DNA from: Tanypteryx hageni
Taxonomy: Eukaryota > Arthropoda > Insecta > Odonata > Petaluridae
Assembly: GCA_028673005.1 (NCBI GenBank)
Contig: CM054118.1
Coordinates: forward strand, 85,561,855-85,625,854
DNA length: 64,000 bases
Direction: 5' to 3'
A program made the translations under genes and the position numbers. This document shows, one piece after another, positions 1 to 11,400 of the stretch; within the stretch, counting starts at the first letter, position 1; each line of letters starts with the position of its first letter. The notes beneath the pieces are model-generated. The model ran no database searches. It worked only from the letters and a program-made list of their open reading frames with translations, and was not told the origin of the DNA.

Positions 1-1740
1 GTAAAATAAGATAATACGGCTAGGAATCTTTGCTTACAATTATCACAAAAGGTTAAATAATTTATTTAGTAAGAAAAAATAACCTGGAGTATTACTTATA
101 TTCATTAAATAGGTAATTATTTTGTTATTCATCATATATGTGTAAATGTGTGCATAATTATCATCATTTAGATGTTTTTCTAATTACATAAATTGTGGCA
201 AGGGTTTAAATCTATTCATGTATAATAACCATTTCATCACATATGTTTCTTTTATACGCTACCTATTTATTTAAAAAAAATCAATTACTTCTCATCTCTC
301 TATTTAGTATTCTTCAGTACCCAGTTTCAGCTAAATCAAAAATAGATAAAAATATCTTAAAGTAATTGATTTTGATACGTATTATGCATTTAAAGTTGGA
401 GCATCCGTAAGCTAGAGGGTTTTGAGAGTTTTAATTATCTATCCTCTATTACTCTCAACTCCTTGTGGTAAGTTAAATTTAAAAGTTTCTAAAAATAATG
501 CAATTTGTGTTTCTTCGCAATAAAAAACCTGGCACATATTATGACGTTATGTTTGACTCGTTAAATGGATATTCGTTGAGGATAAATAATCTTTATTACG
601 AAAGTTGTCATAGCATTCAATTTTACATCAATGCGAAGAAGACTGGCTGCAGCTGCAGTCCGATACTACTATTTGAAAACATAAACGCGCCTGTCCCTGA
701 TTCATCCGGAGTTTTCCCCACTGAGCCTGGATCTTCCTCGTCCTGGTGCAGAGTACATAATGCGCCTCACGCCATCGCCAAATGGAGATCAACGCGTGCC
801 CAAGAGGTTTACTTTAATGGATATTCCGCTTCCTCCGCGATATGCATCGCATGGCTGCCATATTCTTGCTCGGCCTCCATTTGTGGGTGAAGAAGGCCGC
901 CGTTGTTAAGGTGCAGAACTTCGAATAGGAACAGAATAGTAAGGGGCGGTGGTGGTGGTGTTGGGGTGGGGGACAGAGAACGCGGGGAGACTGGATGAAT
1001 GGGTTTCATCGCTCGGGGAATCTCGTTATAGTAGGGAAATTCCATTGCAGGGTTTCCTTCCTTTGTATGCAAGTGCGAATGAATATCGAATAATAGATAT
1101 TGTGCCTTTTTACTGGAGCGTTTGACAAGAGAAACCTTATCTCAGTTACACAACTACTTCAAGTTTCTAATGTTACGTTTATATTCAGCGCTCAATTTAA
1201 TATAATTAAAGTGAGGAATATTATACAATAAACTAAGATTAATGCTTCTATCAGAAATTATAAAATGAACTGAAACTGTATTAAGACAAAACAGAAAAAA
1301 TAGATTTTTCTGTTTTCATATGAGACTTATATTTAAATGAAATGCATGCTTGTGATGAATAAAATAGCAGCTAATCAGTAGATATTTTGCGGGAGGCAAA
1401 ATGCACTTGACTACTGAATGGCCAAAGAAAACTGACCCCGTGGAAAGGAAAGGTCGAAGATTCCCTGTCTACATTCGCTTCAAACTCTATCGGGTTCTAA
1501 AAGAGTATGCTGATAAGGTAGCCATACTGACGAAACGGTATTGGAATTTTGGAAAACGGCTAAAAACGTGATCGGAAAGGAAAATAACAGGCGCGTTTAT
1601 GAAGACTTTCGGCTCATGAGTGGAGAGAGAGACGCGGAGCAAAACAAACGCTGCGGTCGAATTGGGAGCAAAAAGAAACACAAAAGTGGAGGTTGGAAGG
1701 GGTGTAGCATTGCCCTCGTACAAGGCTGACCAGTTGTCTT
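1..1740. other. No recognisable gene; AT-rich with a GC-richer island
   Basis: No protein family, RNA gene or complete transposon was recognised. A GC-richer island spans about 690-1070. It contains open frames on both strands, including 130 codons forward from 498 and 87 codons reverse from 1072, but neither has a recognisable motif and neither is clearly bounded by splice sites. It could be an exon, a conserved non-coding element or chance. Confidence 0.5.
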
Positions 1741-2280
1741 TCGTAGAAGGTGCGAGTGGGAGGGAAGTGAGGGTGGGATAGGAAAAGGGGTGAGAAGCAG
1801 CAGTGGGGAAAGGGGTTGATATGGGGAGAGGGGGGTGGAAGAGAAAAGGGGGGTAGAATGGGAGAGAGGGTGGAAGAGGAAAGGGGGTGAGGGTGGAGGG
1901 GGAGAGGGGGTGGAGGGGGAGAGGAGGTGGAGGGGGAGAGGAGGGAGGGGGTGGAGGGGGAGAAGGGGTGGGGAAGCGGAGGGGGTTGAGGGGTAGAGGG
2001 GGTGGAGGGGAAGAGTGGGTGGAGGGGAAGAGTGGGTGGATGGGAAGAGTGGGTGGAGGGAGAGAGGGGGGTGGAGGGGGAGAGAGGGAGGTGGAGGGGG
2101 AGAGGGGGTGGAAACGGAGAGGGAGTGGAAACGGAGAGGGGGTGGAAACGGATAGGTGAAAACGGAGAGGGGGTAGAATGGGAGAGCGGGTGGAAGGGAA
2201 AGGGGATGGCAGGGAAGAGGGGGTAGAATGAGAGAGGTGGTAGAAGGGAAAGGGGATGGAAGGGGGAGGGGTGGAGGAAA
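1741..2280. repeat. Purine-rich minisatellite (GGAGAGGGGGTGGA-like units)
   Basis: About 540 bp in which the forward strand is almost only G and A. Degenerate units of GGAGAGGGGGTGGA, GTGGAAACGGAGAGG and similar are repeated many times. The long reverse-strand Pro/Ser/Leu frames across it are a by-product of the pyrimidine strand, not genes. The homopurine tract could form triplex or G-rich secondary structures, which is inference. Confidence 0.9.
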
Positions 2281-2411
2281 TCGGAAGCGAGGGATGATGT
2301 TTCGTGGAACTGATTTAGTAGAGAATTCATCTGGTGCTTTCATTAATAAAGCTTGCAACTGACACCATATTTCTTATGAATGCCTATATTTACAGTGTGC
2401 TGCCTATATAG

Positions 2412-2839
2412 CAGCTTTTCTCAACCGGTGGTTCGCGTACCCCTAGGGGTTTCGCGAGAAAAATTTTGTAATGGCGTCTTTTTCACTTTCTTGGTTCTAC
2501 AATCCTTACCAATATTTTAATTTCATTCAAATTAGTTGTATGGTTTTATTTTCAATTTTTCTTATACTTCAAGAATTATATTTGAATTTTACAGGTTACT
2601 AACCAGAAACTGGTCAAAATATCAGTGATTGTGACTTTATTTTGAACGTTTACATATTATGTGCTATATAAACTTTTAATTTTTCATGAATTTAACGCGT
2701 TCAAAAAGATTCTTTTTTTACAAAATTTACTCTCCATTATAAGGGGTTCGCCGCCCAAACTGTCACAACCCAATGAGTTCGCAACGAGAAATAGGTTAGC
2801 TCAAGGGGTTCGCAAAGTGAAAAAGGCTGGAAACCGCTG
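2412..2839. mobile_element. hAT-type miniature element with 8-bp target duplication
   Basis: A 428-bp non-coding element flanked on both sides by the identical octamer CTATATAG (2404-2411 and 2840-2847). Its ends form imperfect terminal inverted repeats: left CAGCTTTTCTCAACCGG, and right, in reverse complement, CAGCGGTTTCCAGCC. Eight-bp duplications and CAG(C/G)-start ends resembling CAGTGGTTCTCAACC are typical of hAT elements. A direct repeat of 'aggggttcgc' lies near both ends. There is no transposase, so it is a non-autonomous (MITE-like) copy. The octamer is its own reverse complement. Confidence 0.85.
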
Positions 2840-2847
2840 CTATATAG

Positions 2848-3415
2848 GGTTTCCAACGGTCACGGTTTTGGCGGGACAATCCCAATTTTGGAAATAAAAG
2901 CCCGCGCCCCATCGCTTGTTTGGCGGGACAGCAAATATCCCGCTTTTGAAACAAGTTCCGACAAAATAAATAAAAATTGTGCCCACGCGGACGAGAACTT
3001 CCCGTCCTAAGAAACAGAGGCGCTGCGTTTCAGGGTCATCAGCAAATGGATCGCAACATTGCTCCATTTTTTAACCAGAATTTCGGACGTCGCTTGGGAG
3101 CCACTCGAGGTGATTCTCTTCGCGCGAGATCACTGGGATGTAAGCTAATGAATTAGCAGTTTTGATTTAAAATACATTGATTTCCGAAAATATCTAGATA
3201 GTGCAGTGGGATGACGTTACTTGTTAAATTAAATCTACACATAAATATTACTGATGCTATAACAATATTTTACTTTGTATTTATAGCTAGAGTTAAACTC
3301 TAGTTCTATTCTTTTATGATTTTGTTATCGGTGCATTTGTTTTTATTTTTCGCATTTTGAATAATAAGCCTTGATAAGTTTTCTGAATCAAATGTGTATG
3401 TTCAGATCCTGAAAT
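2848..3415. other. Unassigned DNA with a hAT-like GGGACA tract
   Basis: From 2855 to 3065 there are repeated 'ggcgggaca' and 'cgggac' blocks resembling the ends of the hAT element at 6079-7949 ('aacgggaca'). This may be a fragment of a related element, but no target duplication was found. The rest is unremarkable. Confidence 0.3.
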
Positions 3416-3419
3416 TTTG

Positions 3420-4680
3420 AATCACGACGACCACCTGTGGTTCAATGTGATTTTGATTGCCTTGAGAGGGGGTCGCTTTAGAGAATTAAAATTAGGCGAA
3501 AGAGGGAAATTATGTTTCTTCAAAGGGAGTTGCGAAAAACAACAAACTGGATAAATGTACAAACTTATTGAAATTTCTTCAACGCCTTCAATTTCTTCAA
3601 TTTCAATTTCTTCAATTTCAATATGATTGTTATCGCGATTCTCTTCATGTTCGTTGGGTTCTTTTCTCTTTTTCCACACTGATCGTCACGTCCCTATGCT
3701 CTCGCGTAATTGAAATCTATTTCTAAGTGACTTGTTTTTCAAGATGAAAAATTTTGTTCTGCACCGATAAAAGATCACTATTATTTTCTTCTGATCCGTC
3801 ACATTCCACATTTCTCAAAACATTTTCGATAGTGTTTTCTGAAACTGTATCCCATTCTTTGGTAATACATTCTACAACATCTGATAGTTCAATTTTTTCA
3901 CTAGTTCTTCAACATTTTTGGCTGTCCATTTTTGCTACTAGCGTAGTCTATACAATAATTTGCATGTTCGAATAATCCCTTGTTCTAACGGCTGTAATGC
4001 ACTGGATGTGTTGGCAAACAAAAATAATAAATTTACCATTTCAGTTTTTAAGTTTATTGGATCCCATAACTTAAAAAAATCTTATCTATTTTTTTCTTTT
4101 AATTCAGATTTTCAAGCCAATGGTGAAAGTATTATTTTTCATGGACGCTTTTTATTGGAATGCCAATCGATATTCATTGTCCCCAAATGTCTCTTGATTC
4201 ACATTTTTCAATTAAATATGGTAAACGTGAAATCCGCTTCATCACACTCTGTTGAACTTTTGCAACCTATAGATTTCAAAACGATACTGTAGCGACAGCA
4301 AAACTTTTAAACCCACCCATCGCTGACAGTAAAATTTTCGACATTTCAAGGTTTTGCAAAGCACGCCGCTTTTTCCTGTAATACTTATATGATCACTAAT
4401 CACCATCGAACCAAGAATGGTTTAACTCGTTGACTTTCTTATAGGTTTTATGAGATTCACGTGGAACACTTTCGTTTGTATTACTGAACCCCTTTTGTTT
4501 TAAGATGCCTTTCGAATTTGTTTTTTCCACTGTTGTGCTTTTCCGCTAGTCTTCTTTGAGACAAATATTTTTCAGAATCTACTATGATTTCCATTCGAGC
4601 TGCTAAATTCGAAATTTCTATTTTTTTGCCATTGCGTCTGTACACTTTGAAGGGCTAGTATAATAATAATCCGAAAATCC
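3420..4680 (-). pseudogene. Decayed pogo/Tigger-type transposase
   Basis: Read on the reverse strand, 3945-4030 encodes FLFANTSSALQPLEQGIIRT followed by CKLLYR. This is the pogo/Tigger (DDE_1, CENP-B-related) signature 'FLPxNTTSxLQPxDQGxI..xK..YR'. Upstream reverse-strand frames (4030-4660) give broken transposase-like pieces with many stops, and downstream ones (3422-3950) include an acidic EIEEIE stretch typical of the variable C-terminus. Several frameshifts and stops make it clearly inactive. No terminal repeats or TA duplication could be fixed, so the ends are approximate. Short 'ttcaatttc' repeats at 3568-3620 encode the acidic stretch. Confidence 0.75.
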
Positions 4681-5150
4681 AGGGAAAAACCATAAGTTGC
4701 CAAATTAAGGCTTTAACGGCCCGAGTCGGGTCAGAGAATGGTCCTCTCAAAGAAGATAATCTTACTATATAGAAAATATACGTATTTTCTGAAATCGTTC
4801 CAGGTGCCTTTGTTCACCTCATGACGTGGTCGGGGCAGAGGATGGTCGTCTTGAAGAAAATAATTTATTTAGAATAAATATCTTTTCGAACTGTTCCTTG
4901 AGATTGTGGTCACCTCCGCGCAGGGCCGTTCCTACTGGTTGCTGACGCCGTGATCAAGGGGCGCCACCGTTAAGGAGCGCCGTAATTCAAGGACGAAAAA
5001 AATAATTGAAATCACTTTTTAAACACTGCAATATCTAATAAAAACAGGTCCTTAAATATTTTAGTCTCTGTTGATATAAATGACATAAGTACAAGTGCTG
5101 AGTATTCGACAAAGACCGCATAAAATTTATTTATTCGGTATACGTATACT
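4681..5150. repeat. Degenerate tandem duplication and possible hAT-like fragment
   Basis: Two blocks of the form 'gtcgggtcagagaatggtcctctcaaagaagataat' recur about 106 bp apart (near 4728 and 4832) with moderate divergence, so this looks like an old tandem duplication. Around 4921-5000 lies 'cagggccgttcctactgg' followed by 'ggggcgcc' motifs, which resemble a hAT terminus. No matching partner end was proved. Confidence 0.35.
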
Positions 5151-6286
5151 CAGTACCGTAACAAGGGCGGGGCAAGCGGGACGGCTGCCCCGGGCGCAAC
5201 TGAAGAAGGGGCGCTAAAACTGTTAATCGGAAGGCGTGCGAGATTGCACGGCACAAGGGGTAGGGATGATTTAAATACTATCCGCGATCCAGCCTAAGAA
5301 ATTATTGTGAAAATAAAGTACAAAGTTTCCACTAAAACTAATTTGTTGTTCAAAATAGTTCAACTGTTGCGATAGAATTGCGAAATGTATCAATCTATAA
5401 ATTAACTTCTAGCCTGCCCACAAGATTATCGCGGTATCGCCCACGTTGGGAATCATTGATCTACACTAAATCACAAGTGAAGGCATCAAGGTTTCACATC
5501 ATCTCGTTAAGTTTCGGTGATCTTTTGATTTAGGAAAAACAAAGGAGTTTTAGAAGAGCGACAGTTCGGGAGCTTGAAAGTTTAGCAGATAGATATTTCT
5601 ATTTTTACTTTCTCCATATACGAAGTATAGAGACGGTAGGCTCATAATGCTCGTTGTTACAAAATATGTTAGGTTAGGCTGCAAATCTTATTTTGGAAAA
5701 CATATAGTTGATTAACATTTCTTTTGTGTACTTGATAGTTGTATATATTTATTTACTCCATTGAGAGAATAGTGTTAATTTGTTTTTACAATTGTGTATG
5801 GAGAAAGTCATTTGTTGGTCACGTCAGATTTTTTTATTGTTGCAACATTATATTTTCAGATGTAAAAATTTGAAATCTGTGTGAAGTCGAGGTGCAAGTC
5901 CCCAACAAATACAATGTAAGTACTTTTAATGGATTAAATATCCGAATCATATATTTCTCATTTTATTTTTATATAGTTATTTCTAATAGTGCATCTTAAA
6001 CTGCAATTTTTATTATTATGCAGTGTCATTTAATTTATTTTTATAATGTTAAATTATTTTTCTACAAATATATTAGCCTAGGGTGACCAAATTTCAAAAA
6101 GGCGAAAACGGGACATTTCCCGAAAATTACAAAATTTTTTTAAACGGAAGTTTGGTTTATTTCAATCAATACATCAATTGAAAGAATCGGAATATTTCTG
6201 TATGCAGGAAAAACATCGACACATTAAAATTATATTTAGGGAATGATATGTGGAGTTAAAAGAACTTGGTCAAATTCCACACATTC

Positions 6287-6935
6287 AATTATTAGGCGTT
6301 CTTTACCAGCGAAGCGCCTTATGGGCATGTCTGGTCCGTCCGTCTGTCGTAACTCTCATCTCCTAAACTGCTAGACAGATTTTAATTTAATTAAGTATGG
6401 GTGATTGTTATTAAAATTTATCGGACAATTGTGATTTTCAACTGAATCCGTCAATTAGAACTACTACTTTACACAATTATATTAATAAACTTATACTCGT
6501 GCCTCGTTAAATAGCACAATGAGATACCAAAATGTTATATCCCTAGGTCTTATATGATCGGTAAGGTAAATATCAAAAAAATTATACGGATAGAAAACAA
6601 CATTTACTACAAGAAAGTCCACGAAGCCAAGCAATTACGAGTTATGGTTTCGAAGATAAAAATTCGAGAAAATCCCGAGCGAAACATCGCATATTTTGTT
6701 TACATCGATCGCTAAGACGATTCTCTCAGCAAACAACAATCAAGAATCCATATATTTCTCTCCCTTTCTCTTATATGATCTGAGAGGTATAGATTAAAAC
6801 ATTTATTTGGATAGAGAACAACATTTACTGCAAGATAGTCCCCGAGACTATAGTTACGGTGATAAAAATCTCTGTGTATTCCATTTATGGAGTATACTTT
6901 TCCATCTTGTTACCAACTACGGATGCAAGTAGGGT
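6287..6935. repeat. Dispersed repeat family C, copy 1
   Basis: About 650 bp that begins with 'ggcgttctttaccagcgaagcg' and 'gtccgtccgtctgtcg' and ends near 'gtatacttttcc'. A second copy lies at 19915-20620. Each copy contains two internal units sharing 'cttatatgatc', 'gaacaacatttac' and 'aaagtcc', spaced about 200 bp apart. It sits inside the hAT element at 6079-7949 and so inserted later, or was captured. There is no coding capacity. Confidence 0.7.
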
Positions 6936-7361
6936 TGCCAACAATGTCGTTTTGACCTGGAGACTCCGGGTCTAGGGATCCGTATCCGGGCTCGGTATTA
7001 TTTCTTCGGTTCAGTGAGTTTTTCTAGACTTCTATAGAAATAAAATACAATGTGAAATTTTGGGAGAAATTTTTGCTTTTCCGATTCTAATATATTGATG
7101 TGATATTTTTATCATTACTTCCTTTTTTATATAATATGGTGATCAGATTTAAAAAATTAAAAAACGGCCAACACGTAAATTTTAATTCAATGAAACAAGT
7201 CGTTTAAAAGCACAATTCCAACTGGGGCTAAATAGAAATTTAGCTTAACAATCGTGAAATATAGGTGGATGAACAACAAATTAATTTACTTTATTAAGTT
7301 TTATTTGCAATTAATTTGCAGCTGATGTTGAATGGGTTGGTTCTGAAGCTGGTATGAGATT

Positions 7362-7622
7362 TCATGATTCATGCTCATGCGCAGACGCTTTGTACTTTGC
7401 GAACAAAGATATTTCTTGCAGTAATTTGGGATTGTTTGAAAGCAAATTGTAAAAGTCGTTGCACGAAAGTTCCAGAAAATGAGCTTTTGCCACTATCACT
7501 GCTTTGACGTTTCCAACGAGGAATCGGTTCTTTTCGTCTGTCCACAGAGCATTTGTGATGGAAAAAACTCTTTCGATAGCTGAACTTGTGCCAAGAATAG
7601 CTAAAGCAAATTCCAAAATCAT
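7362..7622 (-). pseudogene. hAT transposase C-terminal (dimerisation) fragment
   Basis: An open frame of 86 codons. Residues 1-40 read ILEFALAILGTSSAIERVFS, then ITNALWTDEKNR. This matches the conserved hATC block, in which a small-residue/Thr-Ser segment precedes an 'ERxFS' motif and 'W..(E/D)KNRL..' follows. In active hAT transposases this region mediates multimerisation and holds the last catalytic glutamate; here that residue would be the Glu of 'IERVFS'. The RNase-H-like catalytic core upstream is not readable, so this is a truncated relic of the surrounding element (6079-7949). The Met start is an artefact of the open frame rather than the real N-terminus. Confidence 0.8.
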
Positions 7623-8060
7623 TTGAATGTTTTTAAAGAAATTCTTTCACCTTGCACAAACTTGAAAACTCCGGACCATCGTTCGACAGTTTCAGTTCAA
7701 GTCGAGTTCCATTCGGAAATTTTGCTTTAACTGATATTCGTAACATAGTGGCATTCATCGAAAAGCTCGTCTTCGTCTATAACTTTCATGATATTCGTAG
7801 GATTGAATTTACGTGTAACTTTGTACAATAAATGGCTCTCTCGGAAAGAACGGGACAATTGGCGTCCTGTTTTAATGTTATTGGGACAACGGGATACTTA
7901 ACTAAAAAACGGGGCGATCCCGTTAAAAACGGGACGTATGGTCACCGTATATTAGCCTACATAAATGCAAATGTTTCATTTATATGGGGGGGGGGGCGAG
8001 GGGCGTCAAATTGAAACTAGCACACGGGCGCAACAAACCCTAGGAACTGCCTCGACCTCA

Positions 8061-8766
8061 GAAGGTAGTCGCTTGAGGGAGGTATGTTGCTAAATGGGAT
8101 AAATAAAATGTAGCATGAGCATTTCTTCCTTCAAAAAAATTAACTTTTTCTCCTCCCCGCTCTCCCCTCGTCCTTAGTCCCCACCCCCTCTCCCTCTCCG
8201 AGTCTCAATGTCCTCCCGCTTTTCATATCTGGAACTTTGGAAAGCCTATAGCTGTAACATGAAGTACGTTTGGACCATTGTGGCAGCCGCCGCATTCACT
8301 CAATAAAAATAACTTTGCAGCTAATGAGTTGATATTGCATCTGCGTCTCTTCAGCATGGATTTTAATTCTTCACTTATTTGCAAGATGATGCTGTTCAAT
8401 TAACTAAACAAATGCCAGGAACAGGAGGGGCAGGAGATTCTTTTTAGAAAAAATACCTGTCAAGTAACACGGAGGGTATCCTACTGGTAGCCAAAATATT
8501 TAGTATCTGTCTCATTTACATATTTCACGTGGATTTGTGTAAAACCGTCAAGGAATTATGTGATTAGACGGCAAAATCAAACAACATTTTCGCTGCTTGC
8601 AGTGACGAGTGGCACTCTCCAGTACTTTTCCGAGAGGATGAGGCGAACAAAACAAACCAATGACAATTATGATCTAATTTTACGACTGACACTGTTTTCC
8701 CAACCTCACTTACATTAAGCGTCACGGTGTCTTATCTCTAGGAGCTTCTTTATTTTGGAGTTTGCT

Positions 8767-8768
<2 letters not shown>
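8061..8768. other. No gene recognised
   Basis: Mixed-composition DNA with a pyrimidine-rich patch at 8145-8220. No open frame or repeat with a second copy in the window was recognised. Confidence 0.5.
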
Positions 8769-8820
<52 letters not shown>

Positions 8821-8945
8821 ATGTCAACAAGGTGTTGGGATGAGGAAACCCAGTGAGCACTCACCTATCAGACGACTTCAGGTTGGCGAGGCCCCGGGGA
8901 TGTCGAAGCGACACACGTAAAATAACACAAAAACACAGAAACATC
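8769..8945. repeat. (TA)n microsatellite plus dispersed module D, copy 1
   Basis: A (TA)n run (about 8769-8817) is followed by a roughly 125-bp module: 'caacaaggtgttgggatgag', 'cccagtgagcactcac', 'gttggcgag', 'gtcgaagcgacacacgtaaaa' and then a CA/A-rich tail. Two more copies of the module, each also bordered by (TA)n, occur at 49504-49625 and 49706-49830. The fixed module with a simple-repeat tail suggests a short retroelement, or a 3' end of one. Confidence 0.8.
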
Positions 8946-8949
8946 ACAA

Positions 8950-9098
8950 ACGTAAAGCTTTCGGTCCAAATTTCGGCGTTGTCCGTCTGTATGTACGCAT
9001 ATATCAGCGAAGAACTGGCTGAACCGATTTCGACCAAGTTTGGTAGTTACATAGAATCTTCCCATATATTTATTTTACCTTTCCTTTTCCGTAAGTTG

Positions 9099-9138
<40 letters not shown>

Positions 9139-10110
9139 AAATAAGCTCTCTGTGTGTGTGACTGTGGCAGTTTTTCAGAAAATATACATAGGAGCTTCAA
9201 AATGTGGCAGCAGCTTCAAGTTGATCCCGATAGTTACAGTGCCAGAAATGATTCAAATCGGCCAACGGGGGCTCGCGAGTCCCGATTGTTGGTCCAAATT
9301 TCGGTTTAAAAAAAAAGATAACTCAGCAACCAATTGACCGATTTTGACGAATTCTCCACTAATATCAATGTTTTGACAAGATACATTTTCGAGCCTAAAA
9401 TAGATAAAACCGGTCTACGGGGTCAAGGATCGTAATGTAAGGGCGGATCGAAATTTCAAGATTTCGAGAGGTCCCCATGAAACGGTCGGTCCAAATTTCG
9501 GCGTTGTCCGTCTGTATGTACGCATATATCAGCGAAGAACTGGCTGAACCGATTTCGACAAAATTTGGTAGTTACATAGAATCTTCCCATAAATACATTA
9601 CCAAAATGACATATTTGGACAGGAACGAAAGAGCAGGTGTGCCACAATTGAAAATTAAACTTTTCGGTAGTTATGCTCTTGGAAGGAATTTGCGGAACCG
9701 ATTTTAACCAAATTTCGTACATAGAATTTTCACATAAATTTATGACCAAAATGACATATTTCGACCCGATTGACTAATTAGGGTACCACAATTTGCAAAG
9801 TTAAACCTTTCGGAAATTATGAATTTGGAAGGAATTGGCAAAACCGATTACAGCGATATTTTGTATGAAGTAGGCGTGCAACATAAAATTACAAAATCAA
9901 GATGTTTAGTATAGATATAGAAAGCAGGGCTGCCACAATAGAAGAAATAAAAAAATCTTTTGTTTAACTGCCCACATCAATTTTAACCAAATTTAATACT
10001 TATAATATACACTTATATACAAAATCACATTAGCTTATTAACCGAATCAGAAAAACAGGGTTGCCACAATTAAAAATTAAACTCTTTCAGGAATTAAGGA
10101 TTTTGAAGGA
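8950..10110. repeat. Dispersed repeat family B, long copy with internal duplications
   Basis: A composite of divergent units built around 'ggtccaaatttcggcgttgt', 'ccgtctgtatgtacgc', 'gaaccgatttcgac', 'tggtagttacatagaatctt', 'accaaaatgacatattt' and 'aaagttaaacttttcggtaa'. The block at 8965-9075 recurs almost exactly at 9485-9595, and the later 'aaccgattt...ttcggaattatgaatttggaagg' unit recurs three to four times up to 10110. A second (TA)n run lies at about 9100-9135. Related copies are at 10508-10845 and 22700-23200, with a tail at 40860-40980. Confidence 0.75.
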
Positions 10111-10139
10111 ATTATTATAGTTATTCCCTATTTCGGTTG

Positions 10140-10507
10140 ACTTTTTGCCCACTCATCCCAATTTGTGCAATCTTCAAGATCTTACGGGAAATTCCTTCTT
10201 TTAATGGATCTAATATACCTTTCCTCTTCCCACCTGACATTCTTCCTTCTATGACTTCTTTCAGTGGAATGTTTCCTTTCATTATTTAACTAACTCATTA
10301 CCTATCTTTTTCTTATTACTCTAATTAAAATTATCCCATTCTCTGCTGTTTTTAAAACTTCTCTCAGTCCAACTAATTTTCTCCACTGTACGCCATATCT
10401 ACATCTCAGACGCCTCAAATCTGTTCACATCTTCTTATCTCATTGTCCAAGTCTCACATCCATATAATGCTACACTCCATATCAGGGCTTCCACTAAACT
10501 CTTTTTA
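10140..10507 (-). pseudogene. LINE reverse transcriptase C-terminal fragment
   Basis: On the reverse strand, 10400-10505 reads SLVEALIWSVALYGCETWTM, then (stop) EDVNRFEASEM (stop) IWR..EKISWTER. This is the conserved region after the RT domain of insect non-LTR elements of the 'LYGSETWTLRKEDxxRLEAFEMWxWRRM' type. It is broken by stops. It belongs with the RT palm fragment at 10846-11400, which is on the same strand and in the right order; a family B repeat lies between them. Confidence 0.75.
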
Positions 10508-10845
10508 GCCTACTTTCCAAAAAAATGGAAAGTACTCATATGAGATCATTCGTGTGTCCGTGTGTATGTGAGTGTCCCCCTGACATCTTCTTCTTGAATA
10601 AACCGATTTCACCTAAATTTAGTACATAAAATATGCACATAAATTAATGACCAAATTGATATATTTGAACCGAATCGACACAGTAGGATTCCCACAAATT
10701 CAAAGTTAAACTTTTCGGTTATTATGAATTTGGAAGGAATTGGCTCGACCGATTTCAACGAAATTTTGTATGAAGTAGGCATGCAACATAAAATAACAAA
10801 ATCAAGATGTTCAGTATAGATATAGAAAGCAGGGTAGTAGTAGAC
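10508..10845. repeat. Dispersed repeat family B, copy 2, inserted in a LINE
   Basis: It starts with the short palindrome 'actttccaaaaaaatggaaagt', then 'gtgtgtccgtgtgtatgtg', 'aaccgatttcacctaaattt', 'aagttaaacttttcggttatt' and 'agatatagaaagcagggt'. The copy at 22700-23040 follows it closely for about 330 bp. It separates two parts of one reverse-strand LINE, which indicates insertion into that LINE. Confidence 0.75.
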
Positions 10846-11400
10846 AGATCTTTGATTAATTGCCTATCTCTCCAATCTACTCTTAATTTTCTCAACACCT
10901 CCATCAGTATAGGCCGTAAAACTCCATTTTTCGAAATCTACAAAGCACATAAATGCATCCTGGTTGTACTCATTGTTTTTTTCTACCAATGTCCTCATAG
11001 CCCATATAGCATCCCTCATTCCAAAGTTCTTTTCCGACACCACGACTGGTCTACATTTATGTATTTATTAGCCTTTGCATCTAGTCTCCCTATCAAAATC
11101 CAGAGAATAACTTTAGTTACATGGAAAATTAAGCTGATTGTTATATAACCCGGACATTCGTTCGATTTATATTTTTTCCTTCAAGGTAATCAAAATTGAT
11201 CTAGTGAAGTCCATTGGTCATTCTCCCTCTTCAAATATCTTATGGCGCAATTTATAATAACTCTTTTTCCCTCCTTTTATATCTCGTTATTATAGTTTCC
11301 CTTTGCTATACAGATTTCATGAGTTTTCTTTCTTCCTTCATTCCTCAAAATATCTATTCATTTCTTATTTTTTAATTCCATTTTATTCAACATCTATATA
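10846..11400 (-). pseudogene. LINE reverse transcriptase palm fragment
   Basis: Reverse-strand translation gives recognisable RT pieces in order: DFTRSILITL near 11210; ISLIFHVTKVIL near 11120; a finger piece resembling 'FRKxxGTRDAI' as KNFGMRDAIWAMRTLVEK (10980-11030); then MCFVDFEK, the first catalytic-aspartate block, near 10940. 'DRQLIKDL' follows. Stops and deletions break the frame, so it is a relic. The clade is not assigned beyond an APE-type non-LTR element. Confidence 0.75.

Larger units (their letters stand above)
6079..7949 (-). mobile_element. hAT element with 8-bp target duplication, degenerate
   Basis: The element is flanked by identical TATTAGCC octamers (6071-6078 and 7950-7957). 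Its terminal repeats are TAGGGTGACCA on the left and, in reverse complement, TACGGTGACCA on the right, each followed by 'aacgggaca'-type sequence. On the reverse strand at 7362-7622 it carries the C-terminal dimerisation part of a hAT transposase. The rest of the transposase is missing or unreadable, and about 650 bp of another dispersed repeat sits inside (6287-6935), so the copy is dead. Confidence 0.85.
5150..8060. mobile_element. Possible older hAT-like element enclosing a younger one
   Basis: The left part (5160-5235) has 'gggcggggcaagcgggac', 'gccccgggcgcaac' and 'ggggcgctaaa'. The right part (7985-8050) has a G run, 'ggggcgtcaaatt', 'acacgggcgcaac' and 'ccctaggaactgcct'. Similar GGGGCGC-rich ends occur in one class of hAT elements. 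The ends are far apart and no target duplication was found, so the call rests on end composition and the intervening insertion at 6079-7949. Confidence 0.35.

Noticed and set aside
498..890. Forward frame of 130 codons
   Set aside because: No family is recognised, the composition changes abruptly in the middle, and there is no flanking gene structure.
1597..2358. Reverse-strand frames of 253 and 238 codons rich in Pro, Ser and Leu
   Set aside because: They are translations of the pyrimidine strand of a minisatellite in two overlapping frames, with no domain.
5605..5812. Possible small TIR element ('actttctccatat' and 'tatggagaaagt')
   Set aside because: The inverted match is about 12 bp and no target duplication could be fixed.
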